A DNA stretch of 64,000 nt from Pelomonas sp. V22. GTDB taxonomy: Bacteria > Pseudomonadota > Gammaproteobacteria > Burkholderiales > Burkholderiaceae_C. Location: assembly GCF_030014915.1 (NCBI RefSeq), contig NZ_JAGIXS010000008.1:1-64000 (forward strand), given 5' to 3'. The notes beneath the pieces are model-generated. The model worked only from the letters and a program-made list of their open reading frames with translations. It did not search any database and was not told the DNA's origin. Both the position numbers and the translations under genes were made by a program. Positions 6,565 to 14,290 of the stretch are shown here, in pieces (position 1 is the stretch's first letter; every line of letters starts with the position of its first letter).

Positions 6565-7104
6565 ATGCTCGTAAAGAACGTCGGCTTGATCGGGCTGCTG
6601 GTGCTGCTTGTTCAGCCTCAATGCTCAGATGCGCAACGGCTTAAGTACAACAGCCCGGCGGAGCTTGCGGGAGCGGCAGCCGTTTCACCGGAGGCCGGCC
6701 GGCAGATTCTGAAGGGGCTCTTCTCGAAATGCGCCGTCTACGGCGAAGCGGCTCGACGTGCGGGAGAGGCCGCCCTTGCAGGGTGGGAGGCGAGACATGA
6801 CGGGTTCTTGGAAGAGAACAAGCGATTGAAGAGTGAACTCCTTCGAATGGCGTCCAGCCCGACTGCGACTGCGAGCCAGCGTTCAGGCATAAAGAACTTG
6901 TTTGAGGTCGTTGTTCCGCAGACGGTTGACGCTCAACTGACAGCCCTTCTCACGCCTATCAAGCTCATCGAGCCTGCCGAGGCCAAGGCAAGCCTCTGCA
7001 TCGACTACGCGAAATCGGTTCAGGATGGGAACTGGGAGTTGGAAAAAAATGACCCTGCGGTTGCTGATTTCCTCAAGCAGAGCATGCGCAGCCGGACAAA
7101 GTAG
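6565..7104 (+). CDS. Cassette 13: exported hypothetical protein
   Basis: I place the start at ATG 6565, giving 179 residues with a standard signal peptide: basic MLVKN, hydrophobic VGLIGLLVLLV, then CSDAQ with likely cleavage after DA. An in-frame ATG at 6487, five bases after attC12, would give 205 residues but would bury the signal 26 residues in. The mature part is helical and includes a coiled-coil-like stretch (ENKRLKSELLRMA). No domain is recognised. It is the last gene before the distal attC. Confidence 0.65.
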   Translation: MLVKNVGLIGLLVLLVQPQCSDAQRLKYNSPAELAGAAAVSPEAGRQILKGLFSKCAVYGEAARRAGEAALAGWEARHDGFLEENKRLKSELLRMASSPTATASQRSGIKNLFEVVVPQTVDAQLTALLTPIKLIEPAEAKASLCIDYAKSVQDGNWELEKNDPAVADFLKQSMRSRTK

Positions 7105-7146
7105 AACTGTGCTCTGGACAGGTTCTTACTATCGGGGTTTGCGGCG

Positions 7147-7255
7147 ACCTAACCAGTCGCTCGAGCCGACTCGCGTCGGCAAGCCGCCGCTCGCGGCTCA
7201 ACCGGACGACCAACGGCGTTCCGCCGTAGGCCACCGGGTGCCTCAATCGTTGGGT
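7147..7255 (+). repeat. attC site 13 (109 bp, chimeric terminal site)
   Basis: The first 50 or so bases are the standard array site up to GCTCGCGGCTCA. It then switches to an unrelated arm set (AACCGG, ACGGCGTTCCGCCGT hairpin, CCGGGT) and ends in GTTGGGT, which fits GTTRRRY. It looks like a fusion of a local attC with a different one and is the last recombination site in the array. Confidence 0.75.
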
Positions 7256-7431
7256 AGCAAGTACCAATGCCGATTGAGATTGAAGGAGAGGAGCCGCATA
7301 GGGCGGGACAACCACAAGACTCGGCGGGTGCTCAAGGCATGGCCAAGTCAATGATCTCTACGCGTTCGCACATCGTTCGGGCGGCGAACTCTCCACTCGC
7401 TTTCTTTGCGCTTGCGTTGCTCATTGTTGAG
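7256..7431. other. Distal junction between cassette array and chromosome
   Basis: This stretch follows the last core site and keeps the lower-GC look of the cassettes until about 7431, where GC-rich chromosomal sequence begins. On the plus strand a frame from 7267 encodes a charged start and a hydrophobic run (SPLAFFALALLIVETL), then continues meaninglessly into the antisense of the next gene. On the minus strand it forms the last 33 or so codons of the lipoprotein gene. I read it as a truncated cassette remnant fused to the chromosome. Confidence 0.4.
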
Positions 7432-8804
7432 ACCTTAGGGGCAACGGTGCGCGTGCCGATCAGCCAACTCGATGCATCGTTGGCCGCCGCCAGCATCAGC
7501 AACTCTCCCCCTGGCGACTTGAACATGTAGAAGCGGGCCAGGGCGCTGCCGCTCACCAGGGCATCGAACCCCCCAGCCGGGTTGCTGGCGATGCGCGCGC
7601 GGGGCGTATCGCTCGAGCAGGGCGTGAGGTTGATGCAGACGCGCGAGGCGGTTTGCGTGCCGCTGGCGTCGAACTCGGTCTCGTTGGGCTCGGTGTAGAC
7701 GCCCTCGATCCCGCCCTGACGATCCGTGCCGGTCCACAAAGTCGACCAGACGCCAGCGAATTCCGCCACCGGAAGGGTCTGCTCGGGCAGGCCAAATGCC
7801 ATCGGGCGGCTGCCGTTCTCACTGTTGAAAAGGAACCAGAGGCCGGCGCTGCTGACCATCAAGCGGTTGGAACCAAAGGTATAGCTGCAAGGCGTTCCAG
7901 CATCGGCGGCCGGCAGTGTGACGACCTGTCCGTTGAACAGCGTCAGGCGCATGCTCGTGGCGTCAAAGCTGGCCACATGCGCCTTCCACGGCGGATCGGT
8001 CTCGCGGGGATTGATCAGGCGGATGGACCCGCTGCGCAGCGCCGGGCAGGCCACTGCCGCAGGCTGCAACAGCATCTTCGCCACCGCCGGCGTCGCGCCG
8101 CTGACGGCCAGCGCAGCGCTGAGCTCGGCCACGCTGCTGCGTGCCGTGCTCAGGACGGCGCCAAGGGCGTCCAGTTGCTGATCATGGGCATTGCCCGCGC
8201 TGCCGCTGCTGGCCGCTACCAACGGATCGCTGATCGGGTTGAGTGTGCCCAGGTCCACCTTGCCGGCGAGCAGGCTGGTGACCGTGGCAATGGCCTGGCT
8301 CACGCTAGCGCTGCTCACGCTGCTGCTAGCACCGAAGGCGTCGAAATAGCTGGCGGTGCTGCTGCCCGCGAGGCGCGCCACCACCAGCTCCGTCAGCGGG
8401 CTGGCATTGAGCGTGCTGCTCCCGGCCCCCGCCCCACTGCCGGCAAGCACCGAGTAGTAAGTCTCCGTGCCATCGGCGCTTCGGGCTCGCACGGCGCAGG
8501 GCAACGTGGCGGCACTGATGTCCAGGCTGTAACGCCCGTCGCTGCCGCTCGTGGCCGTGCCGCTGCCACTGGCGCACTTGACACTGACCTGCGCATTCGC
8601 GAGCGCCTTGCCCTTGGCCACCGTACCGCTCAGTGTCAACTTAGGGGCAGGGGCTGGAGCTGGGGCTGGGGCCGGCGCTGGCGACACCGCAGCACCGTCT
8701 CCACCACCACATCCCGGCCCAGACAGGAACACGGCGCTGAACAGCGCTGCCACGGGGGCACGGCTCGACGGCATTTTGGGGGTGGCCCTCTTGATCTCTT
8801 TCAT
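7332..8804 (-). CDS. Proline-linker lipoprotein, possible carboxypeptidase-regulatory-like domain
   Basis: A 490-residue exported protein. The start is ATG 8804, preceded by GGAGAG in the right place. The N-terminus has a hydrophobic segment ending in GPGCGGG (likely lipidated Cys32), then a PAPAPA linker at about 43-54. A beta-rich domain follows whose opening (LSGTVAKGKALANAQVSVKC ... DGRYSLDI) resembles carboxypeptidase-regulatory or Ig-like surface domains. The C-terminal half is unrecognised. The last 33 or so residues fall in cassette-like DNA and may be an acquired tail after integron expansion. It is divergent from the CadC-like regulator, whose start is 141 bp away. Confidence 0.7.
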   Translation of the reverse strand: MKEIKRATPKMPSSRAPVAALFSAVFLSGPGCGGGDGAAVSPAPAPAPAPAPAPKLTLSGTVAKGKALANAQVSVKCASGSGTATSGSDGRYSLDISAATLPCAVRARSADGTETYYSVLAGSGAGAGSSTLNASPLTELVVARLAGSSTASYFDAFGASSSVSSASVSQAIATVTSLLAGKVDLGTLNPISDPLVAASSGSAGNAHDQQLDALGAVLSTARSSVAELSAALAVSGATPAVAKMLLQPAAVACPALRSGSIRLINPRETDPPWKAHVASFDATSMRLTLFNGQVVTLPAADAGTPCSYTFGSNRLMVSSAGLWFLFNSENGSRPMAFGLPEQTLPVAEFAGVWSTLWTGTDRQGGIEGVYTEPNETEFDASGTQTASRVCINLTPCSSDTPRARIASNPAGGFDALVSGSALARFYMFKSPGGELLMLAAANDASSWLIGTRTVAPKVSTMSNASAKKASGEFAARTMCERVEIIDLAMP

Positions 8805-8945
8805 CACGCTCTCCGGTTGTGACCCGCAGGGGTTGGTTGGATGCGCCATCGGTAGATGCGCGCATTCGCGGAGGGTGCCCATGGCAAGGCGCCTCTGTCA
8901 TGATCAAGCCCTGAAGAATCTCTGAAAGATCTCTGAAGAACAGCG

Positions 8946-9884
8946 ATGGGCGCGCGAAACGACTCAGCACACCGGCGGCAGGGGCGGCGCTGGCGCTTCG
9001 CTTCTGCAGTGCTCGACGAGCGAAGCTGGACGCTTGTCGTCGGTGGCCGTGAAGTCCCCATCGAGGCCAAGCCAATGGAGCTGCTTCACGAGCTGCTGCT
9101 CCGTGCCGGCGAGACCGTCAGCAAGGAAGAGCTGCTGGCTGCCGTCTGGCCCGGCGTCTCCGTGGTCGAGGCCTCGCTCGCCACCGCCGTCTTGAAGGTT
9201 CGCCGGGCATTGGGTGAGGCTGGCGACAGCACGATCCTGACCGTGCCGCGGGTTGGCTACAAACTGGCCGTGCCGGTGACCCTGGATCTGACCGAGCTAC
9301 CGCAGACGGCGCCCCTGCGTGAACTGCCGACGCCAGGGTTGGCCCGGGACCAGACCCCGCACCGGCGAGCCGTTCAGCGCCCCTGGTACTGGGGCGGGAT
9401 GCTCGCCAGCGTCCTGCTGGCAATCGGCTTGCTCGGCTTCGCAACACAAGCGCTCCGCCAAAGCGCCACCGCCGGCTCGAGCCCTGCAGTCAGCCAACTC
9501 GAGGCCCGGGATGCCCTGCGTGAGCTGGACCTGCAGAAGATCCGCCATTTGCTCAACATGGGTTGGGACCCCAACACGCCGTTCGACAACCAGGGCACTG
9601 CGGCGCTGCATTTCATCGTAGAAATCTGCGAGTGGAACCCGGGACACGACCGGCAAAAACTGATGCTGGCCGTGCGGATGCTGCTTGATGCCAATGCTCG
9701 GGTGGTGGTGCGCAACGTCTGGGGCGACACACCCTACAGCATCGCCCGCGCCAAGCGCTTCTGCGGCACCGAACATCCGGTGTCGCATCTGCTGCATGTC
9801 GCGTGCTACGAGGGTGTCGACGTCCCCCGGGACAAGTGTCAGGCGGACTACGCCGGGGCCACCGCAAACCGGCGCAAGCCCTGA
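8946..9884 (+). CDS. CadC/ToxR-like membrane regulator with ankyrin-type outer domain
   Basis: A 312-residue one-component regulator. Residues about 15-112 form an OmpR/PhoB-type winged helix (VPIEAKPMELLHELLLRAG, then VPRVGYKLAVPV at the wing). One membrane helix lies at about 147-170 (GGMLASVLLAIGLLGFA). The C-terminal 130 residues contain ankyrin-like units (DLQKIRHLLNMGWDPNTPFD, then GTAALHFIV, and DANARVVVRNVWGDTPYSIA). CadC-type proteins sense a periplasmic signal and bind DNA while membrane-bound; ankyrin repeats in that position are uncommon. It probably controls the divergent lipoprotein gene and itself. Confidence 0.8.
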   Translation: MGARNDSAHRRQGRRWRFASAVLDERSWTLVVGGREVPIEAKPMELLHELLLRAGETVSKEELLAAVWPGVSVVEASLATAVLKVRRALGEAGDSTILTVPRVGYKLAVPVTLDLTELPQTAPLRELPTPGLARDQTPHRRAVQRPWYWGGMLASVLLAIGLLGFATQALRQSATAGSSPAVSQLEARDALRELDLQKIRHLLNMGWDPNTPFDNQGTAALHFIVEICEWNPGHDRQKLMLAVRMLLDANARVVVRNVWGDTPYSIARAKRFCGTEHPVSHLLHVACYEGVDVPRDKCQADYAGATANRRKP

Positions 9885-9906
9885 CAAGCGCGCAGCCTCA
9901 AGCAGC

Positions 9907-9940
9907 AAAAAAGGGCCTGGCCGCCGCTGCAACCAAGCCC
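9907..9940 (-). terminator. Intrinsic terminator (minus strand)
   Basis: Read on the minus strand, a GGGCTTGG/CCAGGCCC-type imperfect stem is followed by six T residues. It lies about 70 bp downstream of the minus-strand gene at 10008-10289. Confidence 0.6.
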
Positions 9941-10007
9941 AATACCGAGCCATCAAGGCGACGCACGGCAACTGCAATCATTCAACCCGGACCCACCCAG
10001 GGCGCAT

Positions 10008-10289
10008 TCAGTGCGCCATCTCCAGGTAGGCGGAGACCGGCAAATCGACCGCGTCGTCTTCGTCCTCAGGTTCGCTCTGGACCTGGGGCGCCCGGCGCGC
10101 CATCTCGGCGGCCTGCTCAAGCAGAGCCCGGCAGTGCGGATCGGCCCGGAGCTGCTGCCGCGCCTGGCGGATGGCCGGGCCGAACTGTGGCGAATGCCGG
10201 GCCACGTACTCAAGATAGGCATCATGCCGCTCCGGGAAGGTCAGCCACCAGCCGACGATGCTGTCCGGGTCATTCAAGTTCAAAAGCAT
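10008..10289 (-). CDS. Small acidic hypothetical protein
   Basis: A 93-residue soluble protein, mostly helical. It has a WWLTFPERHDAYLEYVARH segment at the N-terminus, a helix rich in Arg and Gln (IRQARQQLRADP) and a very acidic stretch (SEPEDEDDAVDLP) near the end. No domain is recognised. It is the promoter-distal minus-strand gene after the TPR lipoprotein gene (64 bp between them) and is followed by a likely intrinsic terminator, so the two could share a transcript. Confidence 0.7.
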   Translation of the reverse strand: MLLNLNDPDSIVGWWLTFPERHDAYLEYVARHSPQFGPAIRQARQQLRADPHCRALLEQAAEMARRAPQVQSEPEDEDDAVDLPVSAYLEMAH

Positions 10290-10353
10290 GGGCGCTCCTG
10301 GTCACCGACGAATGCGGCCAGTCTAGCGCAACAACTGTATGAATAAACAGTAT

Positions 10354-11568
10354 TCAGTCGAAGCTGTCGCTTCCGCCACCACCGGTGTCCGAGCTGCCAC
10401 CGCTGTCCCAGTCCGAGCTGCTGTCCCCACTGCCGCCCAGATCCAGGCCCGAGCTGCCTGAGCCGCTGCCGGCCATGCGGTCGTACTCGGCATCACGCCG
10501 GCGCATCTCGTCTTCGTCATCGCGGCTGCTGTGGCGGGTGCCGGCATGGCTCTGGCTCATGGCGCTGCCGAGGGCGGCGCCGACGGCCACGGCAGCCACC
10601 GTGGGAAGGATGGACGAACCGCCGGCGCCCACCGGCTGTCCATAGCCCTGCTGGGCCCGCGCCTCCATCTCGCGAGCACGCATATCGCGCTCGTAGGCCA
10701 GCTTGGCAGCCTCCTGCTCGCGGCGGCGGTCGCTCGGGCGCTGCTCGCCGCGCAGGTCGGCGGCCAGGTCCTGGCTGCGTTCGACGATGCGGGCCACCGG
10801 CTCGAAGTCGGTGGTGCGTGGCAAGGCGCCGAGGGCGCTGTCCAGTTCGGCTTTGGCCTGGCGGACGCGGTCGTAGTTGCCGAGCTTGGCCTCGGGGCTG
10901 AGCTGCTGATTGGCGTCGCTGGCGCGCAGCGCGTTGTCCAGGTCCCCCAGGGTTTCGCGGATGCGGCCCTGCCATTGCTCGCGGTCGTCCTGGCGCAGCA
11001 CGTCGCGCTGCTTGCGGAACAGCAGGTAGCCCACCGGCACGATGATGAGCGCCGCGATCAGCAGCATGCTGCCCAGGCCCAGGCCGCCAGAGCGTTTGGC
11101 TTCGCGAACCGGCGCGACCTCAACGGCCGGCCTCGCGGCGGCGGCCGGCTCCACGCGCGGTGCCGGTTCGGCCGGCTGCACACGCGCTTCTTCAGCCGGC
11201 GCGCTGAGCACCTCAGCACCGCCGCCGTTGCCCAGGCCCAGGCGTTCCTTGAGCTGGGCCAGGCGGGCCTTGTCGCCGGAGAAGCGTTCGGAGGGATCCA
11301 GCTCCATCGCCTTTTGCAGCTCGCTGCGCGCGCTGTCGGCATGGCCCAGGTGCAGCTGAGTCTGGGCGCGCCAGTAGTGGGCCAGGGCGTTGCCCGGGTG
11401 CTTGGCCAGCGTCTCGACCAGTCGCTTGTCGGCCGATTCCCAGCGCCCGGCGCGCATGTCGGCCTGGATCTCTTCCTTGGTGCCGGCACAGGCCAGTGCC
11501 GACAGGGCCAGGGTCGCGCCGAGTAGCGCGCGGCGGCCGAGAACTCCCCATGACTTCCAGCTGTTCAT
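10354..11568 (-). CDS. TPR lipoprotein with central membrane helix and Gly/Ser/Asp tail
   Basis: 404 residues from ATG 11568, which follows GAAGAAGGA. The N-terminus is a signal with lipobox SALAC (Cys27), followed by a TPR-like region (GRWESADKRLVETLAKHP, then AHYWRAQTQLHLGHADSA). Next come a Pro/Ala-rich linker, a membrane helix at about 158-180 (MLLIAALIIVPVGYLLF) and a charged coiled-coil region. The tail is low-complexity Gly/Ser/Asp with the last 60 residues almost free of other side chains. Such tails resemble those of TPM/YgcG-like surface proteins, but no such domain is visible. The topology with both lipidation and a second helix is odd. Confidence 0.7.
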   Translation of the reverse strand: MNSWKSWGVLGRRALLGATLALSALACAGTKEEIQADMRAGRWESADKRLVETLAKHPGNALAHYWRAQTQLHLGHADSARSELQKAMELDPSERFSGDKARLAQLKERLGLGNGGGAEVLSAPAEEARVQPAEPAPRVEPAAAARPAVEVAPVREAKRSGGLGLGSMLLIAALIIVPVGYLLFRKQRDVLRQDDREQWQGRIRETLGDLDNALRASDANQQLSPEAKLGNYDRVRQAKAELDSALGALPRTTDFEPVARIVERSQDLAADLRGEQRPSDRRREQEAAKLAYERDMRAREMEARAQQGYGQPVGAGGSSILPTVAAVAVGAALGSAMSQSHAGTRHSSRDDEDEMRRRDAEYDRMAGSGSGSSGLDLGGSGDSSSDWDSGGSSDTGGGGSDSFD

Positions 11569-11770
11569 TCCTTCTTCTCCCTCTCGTGATGGCCTGACGG
11601 CGAACCGCCCGCTGGCGGCTGCCGGCAGCGTAGCAAATTCGCCCGACCGCCGTCCGGACCCTGGCCCGCTTCGTCGGGTGGTTTCCGGGCTTCGTCTGAC
11701 ATGGGCTGACCGGCGCAGCAGCGCTGCGTAACTTCGCGGCACTTCATCACCACGCACCGAGGAGCCCTTC

Positions 11771-12163
11771 ATGAAATCATCCCTGCGCACCACCCTTGCC
11801 AGCTTTGCAATGCTGGCCTGCGGCACCGCCCTGGCCGCCCCGCAAGCGCCAAGCGCCCCCGCCGCCTGCCCCTTGGCAGCCGAGCAACTGCCCGAGCTCC
11901 TTGCCAGCAGCATGCAGCGCATCGGCCGTGAGGGCGAGGTGCGGGCCGAATTCGAGGTCAATGCCAAGGGCCGCGTGCAGCCGCTCTGGGTAGACGGGCA
12001 TCGGCTCTACCGCGGCCAAGTGCGCACCGCGCTCTACTCGCTGGATTGCAAGGGCGGCACGCCGCAGCGTTACGTGCTTAATATCCGTTTCGCCGACCCC
12101 GCCCCTCCTGCCAGCCTCGCCAAGGCCAGCGCACCGGTCGTGGCCATTTCAGAATCGCGCTGA
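11771..12163 (+). CDS. Periplasmic TonB-C-like small protein
   Basis: A 130-residue exported protein. The signal peptide ends near ALA-AP at residue 23. The mature part (REGEVRAEFEVNAKGRVQPL ... QRYVLNIRFADP) has the strand pattern of a TonB C-terminal-like domain, which often appears as a short stand-alone periplasmic unit. ATG 11771 is preceded by GAGGAGCCCTTC, giving a good ribosome site. It lies 19 bp upstream of the sensor kinase gene and is probably in its operon. Confidence 0.65.
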   Translation: MKSSLRTTLASFAMLACGTALAAPQAPSAPAACPLAAEQLPELLASSMQRIGREGEVRAEFEVNAKGRVQPLWVDGHRLYRGQVRTALYSLDCKGGTPQRYVLNIRFADPAPPASLAKASAPVVAISESR

Positions 12164-12182
12164 AGACCACCCCCACCCATCC

Positions 12183-13259
12183 ATGGCCCTTGCCTCGCTG
12201 CTGCCGAGCCGCCCCGAACGCCGCGACCAGCTGATCGCAGCCGCTCTGTGCCTGTTGCTGGGCGCGGCCTGGGTGGTGCCCAGCCTGCTGGGCTGCCGGC
12301 TCATTGACGGCGATGACTGCGGCGTGCGGCTGCGCGACCGGGCCCATATCGGCCTGGGTGTGTCGACCTGGATCTGGTGCCTGTGGCTGCTGGCCAGCCT
12401 CACGCAGCGCCTGCTGCCCGGCAACGCCGAGCACCGTCCGCGTGCACTGGGGCTGCAGATCTTCGGCTTGACCTTGCTGTCGCCGCTGATCGGCACCCTG
12501 CTCGGCCTGTCAAACAATGGCGTGCTGCCGCGCAGCCTGTATGACCTGCAGATTCAAGCAAGCATCACGGCGGTGGCCTGCCTGGCGGCCGAGTACCGCC
12601 AGCGCCGGCGGCGCGGCGAGACGGACGCGGAATCGCTGCGCCAAAACACGGCCGACCTGTCCCGCCAGCTGGACCAGGCACGCACCGCCCTGCTGCAGGC
12701 CCAGGTGGAGCCGCACTTTCTTTTCAACACCCTGGCTCATTTGCGCCGCCTGGCCCACACCGACACCCTCGCGGCCCGCGCGATGCTGTCCGATCTGCGT
12801 GTCTACCTGGCGGCGGCCCTGCCCGAGCTGCGCCAGGCCGAGACGCCACTGGCCCGCGAGCTGGACCTGGTGCGCGCCTTCCTGGCCCTGCACCAGCGCC
12901 GCATCGGGCCGGACCGGCTGAGGCTGCACTTTGACATCGCGCCGGGTCTCGAGCAGGTCATCGTGCCCTCCACCTGCCTGCTCACCCTGGCCGAGAACGC
13001 AATCAAGCATGGCATCACGCCCCGGGTCGAGGGCGGCGAGATCTGCGTGCGGGCGATTCCCGATCCCGAGCAGGCCCAGCAGTTGCTGCTGGAAGTGGCC
13101 GACACCGGCGCCGGCATGAGCCCCGGCAGCGGCGGCGGCACCGGCCTCGCCACGCTGCGTGCACGCCTCGCGGCCCTGCATGGCCCGCGTGCCCGGCTCA
13201 GCCTGCATCTCAACCAGCCGCAAGGCCTGATTGCCCGGGTGCAGTTGCCATGGGCCTGA
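12183..13259 (+). CDS. LytS/AlgZ-type sensor histidine kinase
   Basis: 358 residues. About four membrane helices fill the first 135 residues, followed by a short coiled coil and the PF06580-type kinase core. The phospho-acceptor box is QVEPHFLFNTLAHL with His178. The ATP-binding parts are LAENAIKHG (N box) and DTGAGM followed by GTGLATLRARLAALHG (G boxes), so the enzyme looks active. It overlaps the next gene by ten bases, and the third gene encodes a LytTR response regulator, its likely partner. The stimulus is unknown. Confidence 0.88.
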   Translation: MALASLLPSRPERRDQLIAAALCLLLGAAWVVPSLLGCRLIDGDDCGVRLRDRAHIGLGVSTWIWCLWLLASLTQRLLPGNAEHRPRALGLQIFGLTLLSPLIGTLLGLSNNGVLPRSLYDLQIQASITAVACLAAEYRQRRRRGETDAESLRQNTADLSRQLDQARTALLQAQVEPHFLFNTLAHLRRLAHTDTLAARAMLSDLRVYLAAALPELRQAETPLARELDLVRAFLALHQRRIGPDRLRLHFDIAPGLEQVIVPSTCLLTLAENAIKHGITPRVEGGEICVRAIPDPEQAQQLLLEVADTGAGMSPGSGGGTGLATLRARLAALHGPRARLSLHLNQPQGLIARVQLPWA

Positions 13260-14290
13260 AGCTCAAGCTCGGCGACCTCGGCTGGGTGCTGCTGGTGGGC
13301 GGCGGCACCCTGGTGGCCAATGGCACGCCCCTGGACAACAACCTCGCCGACGGGCTGCTCAACGCGCTCACCTACAACGTGCTGCAGTTCGGTCTGCCAG
13401 CGGTGCTGCTCACGCGGCTCGCCAACGAACGTGTCGATGCGGGCCAGTTGCCCGCCTGGCTGGCCTACCCCGGCGTGGTGCTGCTGACCATAGGCCTCGG
13501 CGTCTGGGTCATCGCGCCCTCGCTCTACCCGGTGCTGGGCAAGGTGGAATGGTGGGGCAGCAAGGAAGACTTCAATCTGGCCGGCAGCAGCTTCATCTGG
13601 CATTCACTCGGCATGACGGTCTATGTGCAGCAGCGCTTCTCGAAGCGTGTGCAGGCGCGTTTGAAGGCCTTGCAGGACGACGCTGCCGAGCGCGAGCGCA
13701 AGCTGGCCGCCGCTCAGTTGCTGGCGCTGCAGGCTCGCGTCGACCCGGCGCTGCTGTCGGAGCGGCTCGCCACGCTGGACCGGGAGTTGCTGGAGCAACC
13801 CGAACGCGCCCAGGCCCGGCTGGCCGCGCTGATCGCCTGGCTGCGCGCATTGCAGCCGCACGTGGAGGCCGAGCTGTCGACGCTGGCTCGCGAGGTCCAC
13901 GCGCTGCGCGCCTACGCCAGCCTGATGAGCGCCGATGCGCTGCACACCGAGCGGCTGCACCTGGCCGGCCTCAACGACCCGCCCGACTGGCCGCTCGCGC
14001 CCCTGGTGCTGCTGCCCCTGGTGCGCCCGCTGCTGGACGAAGGCCAGTCGCTGTGGAGCCTGTCCCTGCTGGCGAGCGGCGCCCGCGCCGAACTGCAGCT
14101 GCAGGCCCTGGGGCCCGATGCCGAACGGGCCCGGGCCGCCGCCGCACGCGTGCCGCTGCAGGAGCTCGCGCGGCGCCTGCAGGCCGTGCACGGCGAGCAG
14201 GCCTCGCTGCGGCTCGAAGACAAGCAGGACGTATTGCCCCTGTTCAAACTCAGCTGGCCCATCGCCGCCTCAGCCCCAACGCCCCCATGA
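13250..14290 (+). CDS. Degenerate LytS-like pseudokinase
   Basis: A 346-residue paralogue of the preceding kinase, with membrane segments at about 10-24, 42-56 and 72-96 and a coiled coil. The acceptor box reads QARVDPALLSERL, so Ala167 replaces the His and the FLFN core is gone. The N box position reads LVRPLLDEG, lacking the Asn, and no Gly-rich ATP lid is present. It should therefore neither autophosphorylate nor bind ATP normally. It is translationally coupled on both sides (10-bp and 4-bp overlaps). A regulatory or scaffolding role within a heterodimer with the intact kinase is inferred. Confidence 0.75.
   Translation: MGLKLKLGDLGWVLLVGGGTLVANGTPLDNNLADGLLNALTYNVLQFGLPAVLLTRLANERVDAGQLPAWLAYPGVVLLTIGLGVWVIAPSLYPVLGKVEWWGSKEDFNLAGSSFIWHSLGMTVYVQQRFSKRVQARLKALQDDAAERERKLAAAQLLALQARVDPALLSERLATLDRELLEQPERAQARLAALIAWLRALQPHVEAELSTLAREVHALRAYASLMSADALHTERLHLAGLNDPPDWPLAPLVLLPLVRPLLDEGQSLWSLSLLASGARAELQLQALGPDAERARAAAARVPLQELARRLQAVHGEQASLRLEDKQDVLPLFKLSWPIAASAPTPP

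Larger units (their letters stand above)
1..7255 (+). mobile_element. Chromosomal integron gene-cassette array (distal part, no integrase in window)
   Basis: Thirteen short plus-strand genes alternate with thirteen attC-type recombination sites. Each site starts with an inverse core (RYYYAAC, usually GCCTAAC) and ends with a core GTTRRRY (usually GTTAGGC). Ten sites are about 69 bp and nearly identical, which is the hallmark of a sedentary chromosomal integron rather than a mobile class 1 array. All genes point the same way with the attC at the 3' end, so attI and intI should lie left of position 1. The cassettes are visibly poorer in GC than the chromosome after about 7.4 kb. No intI or cassette promoter Pc is present here, so a CALIN (cassette cluster lacking an integrase) cannot be excluded. 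Confidence 0.93.

Noticed and set aside
7267-7530. An 87-aa plus-strand frame after attC13
   Set aside because: Its first half is a cassette-like remnant but the second half is antisense to the lipoprotein gene, with no matching stop or attC. I describe it as a junction, not a gene.
7653-8822. A long plus-strand frame (389 aa) over the lipoprotein gene
   Set aside because: High-GC antisense frame. The minus-strand gene has a ribosome site, signal peptide and domain structure, and the plus-strand frame has none.
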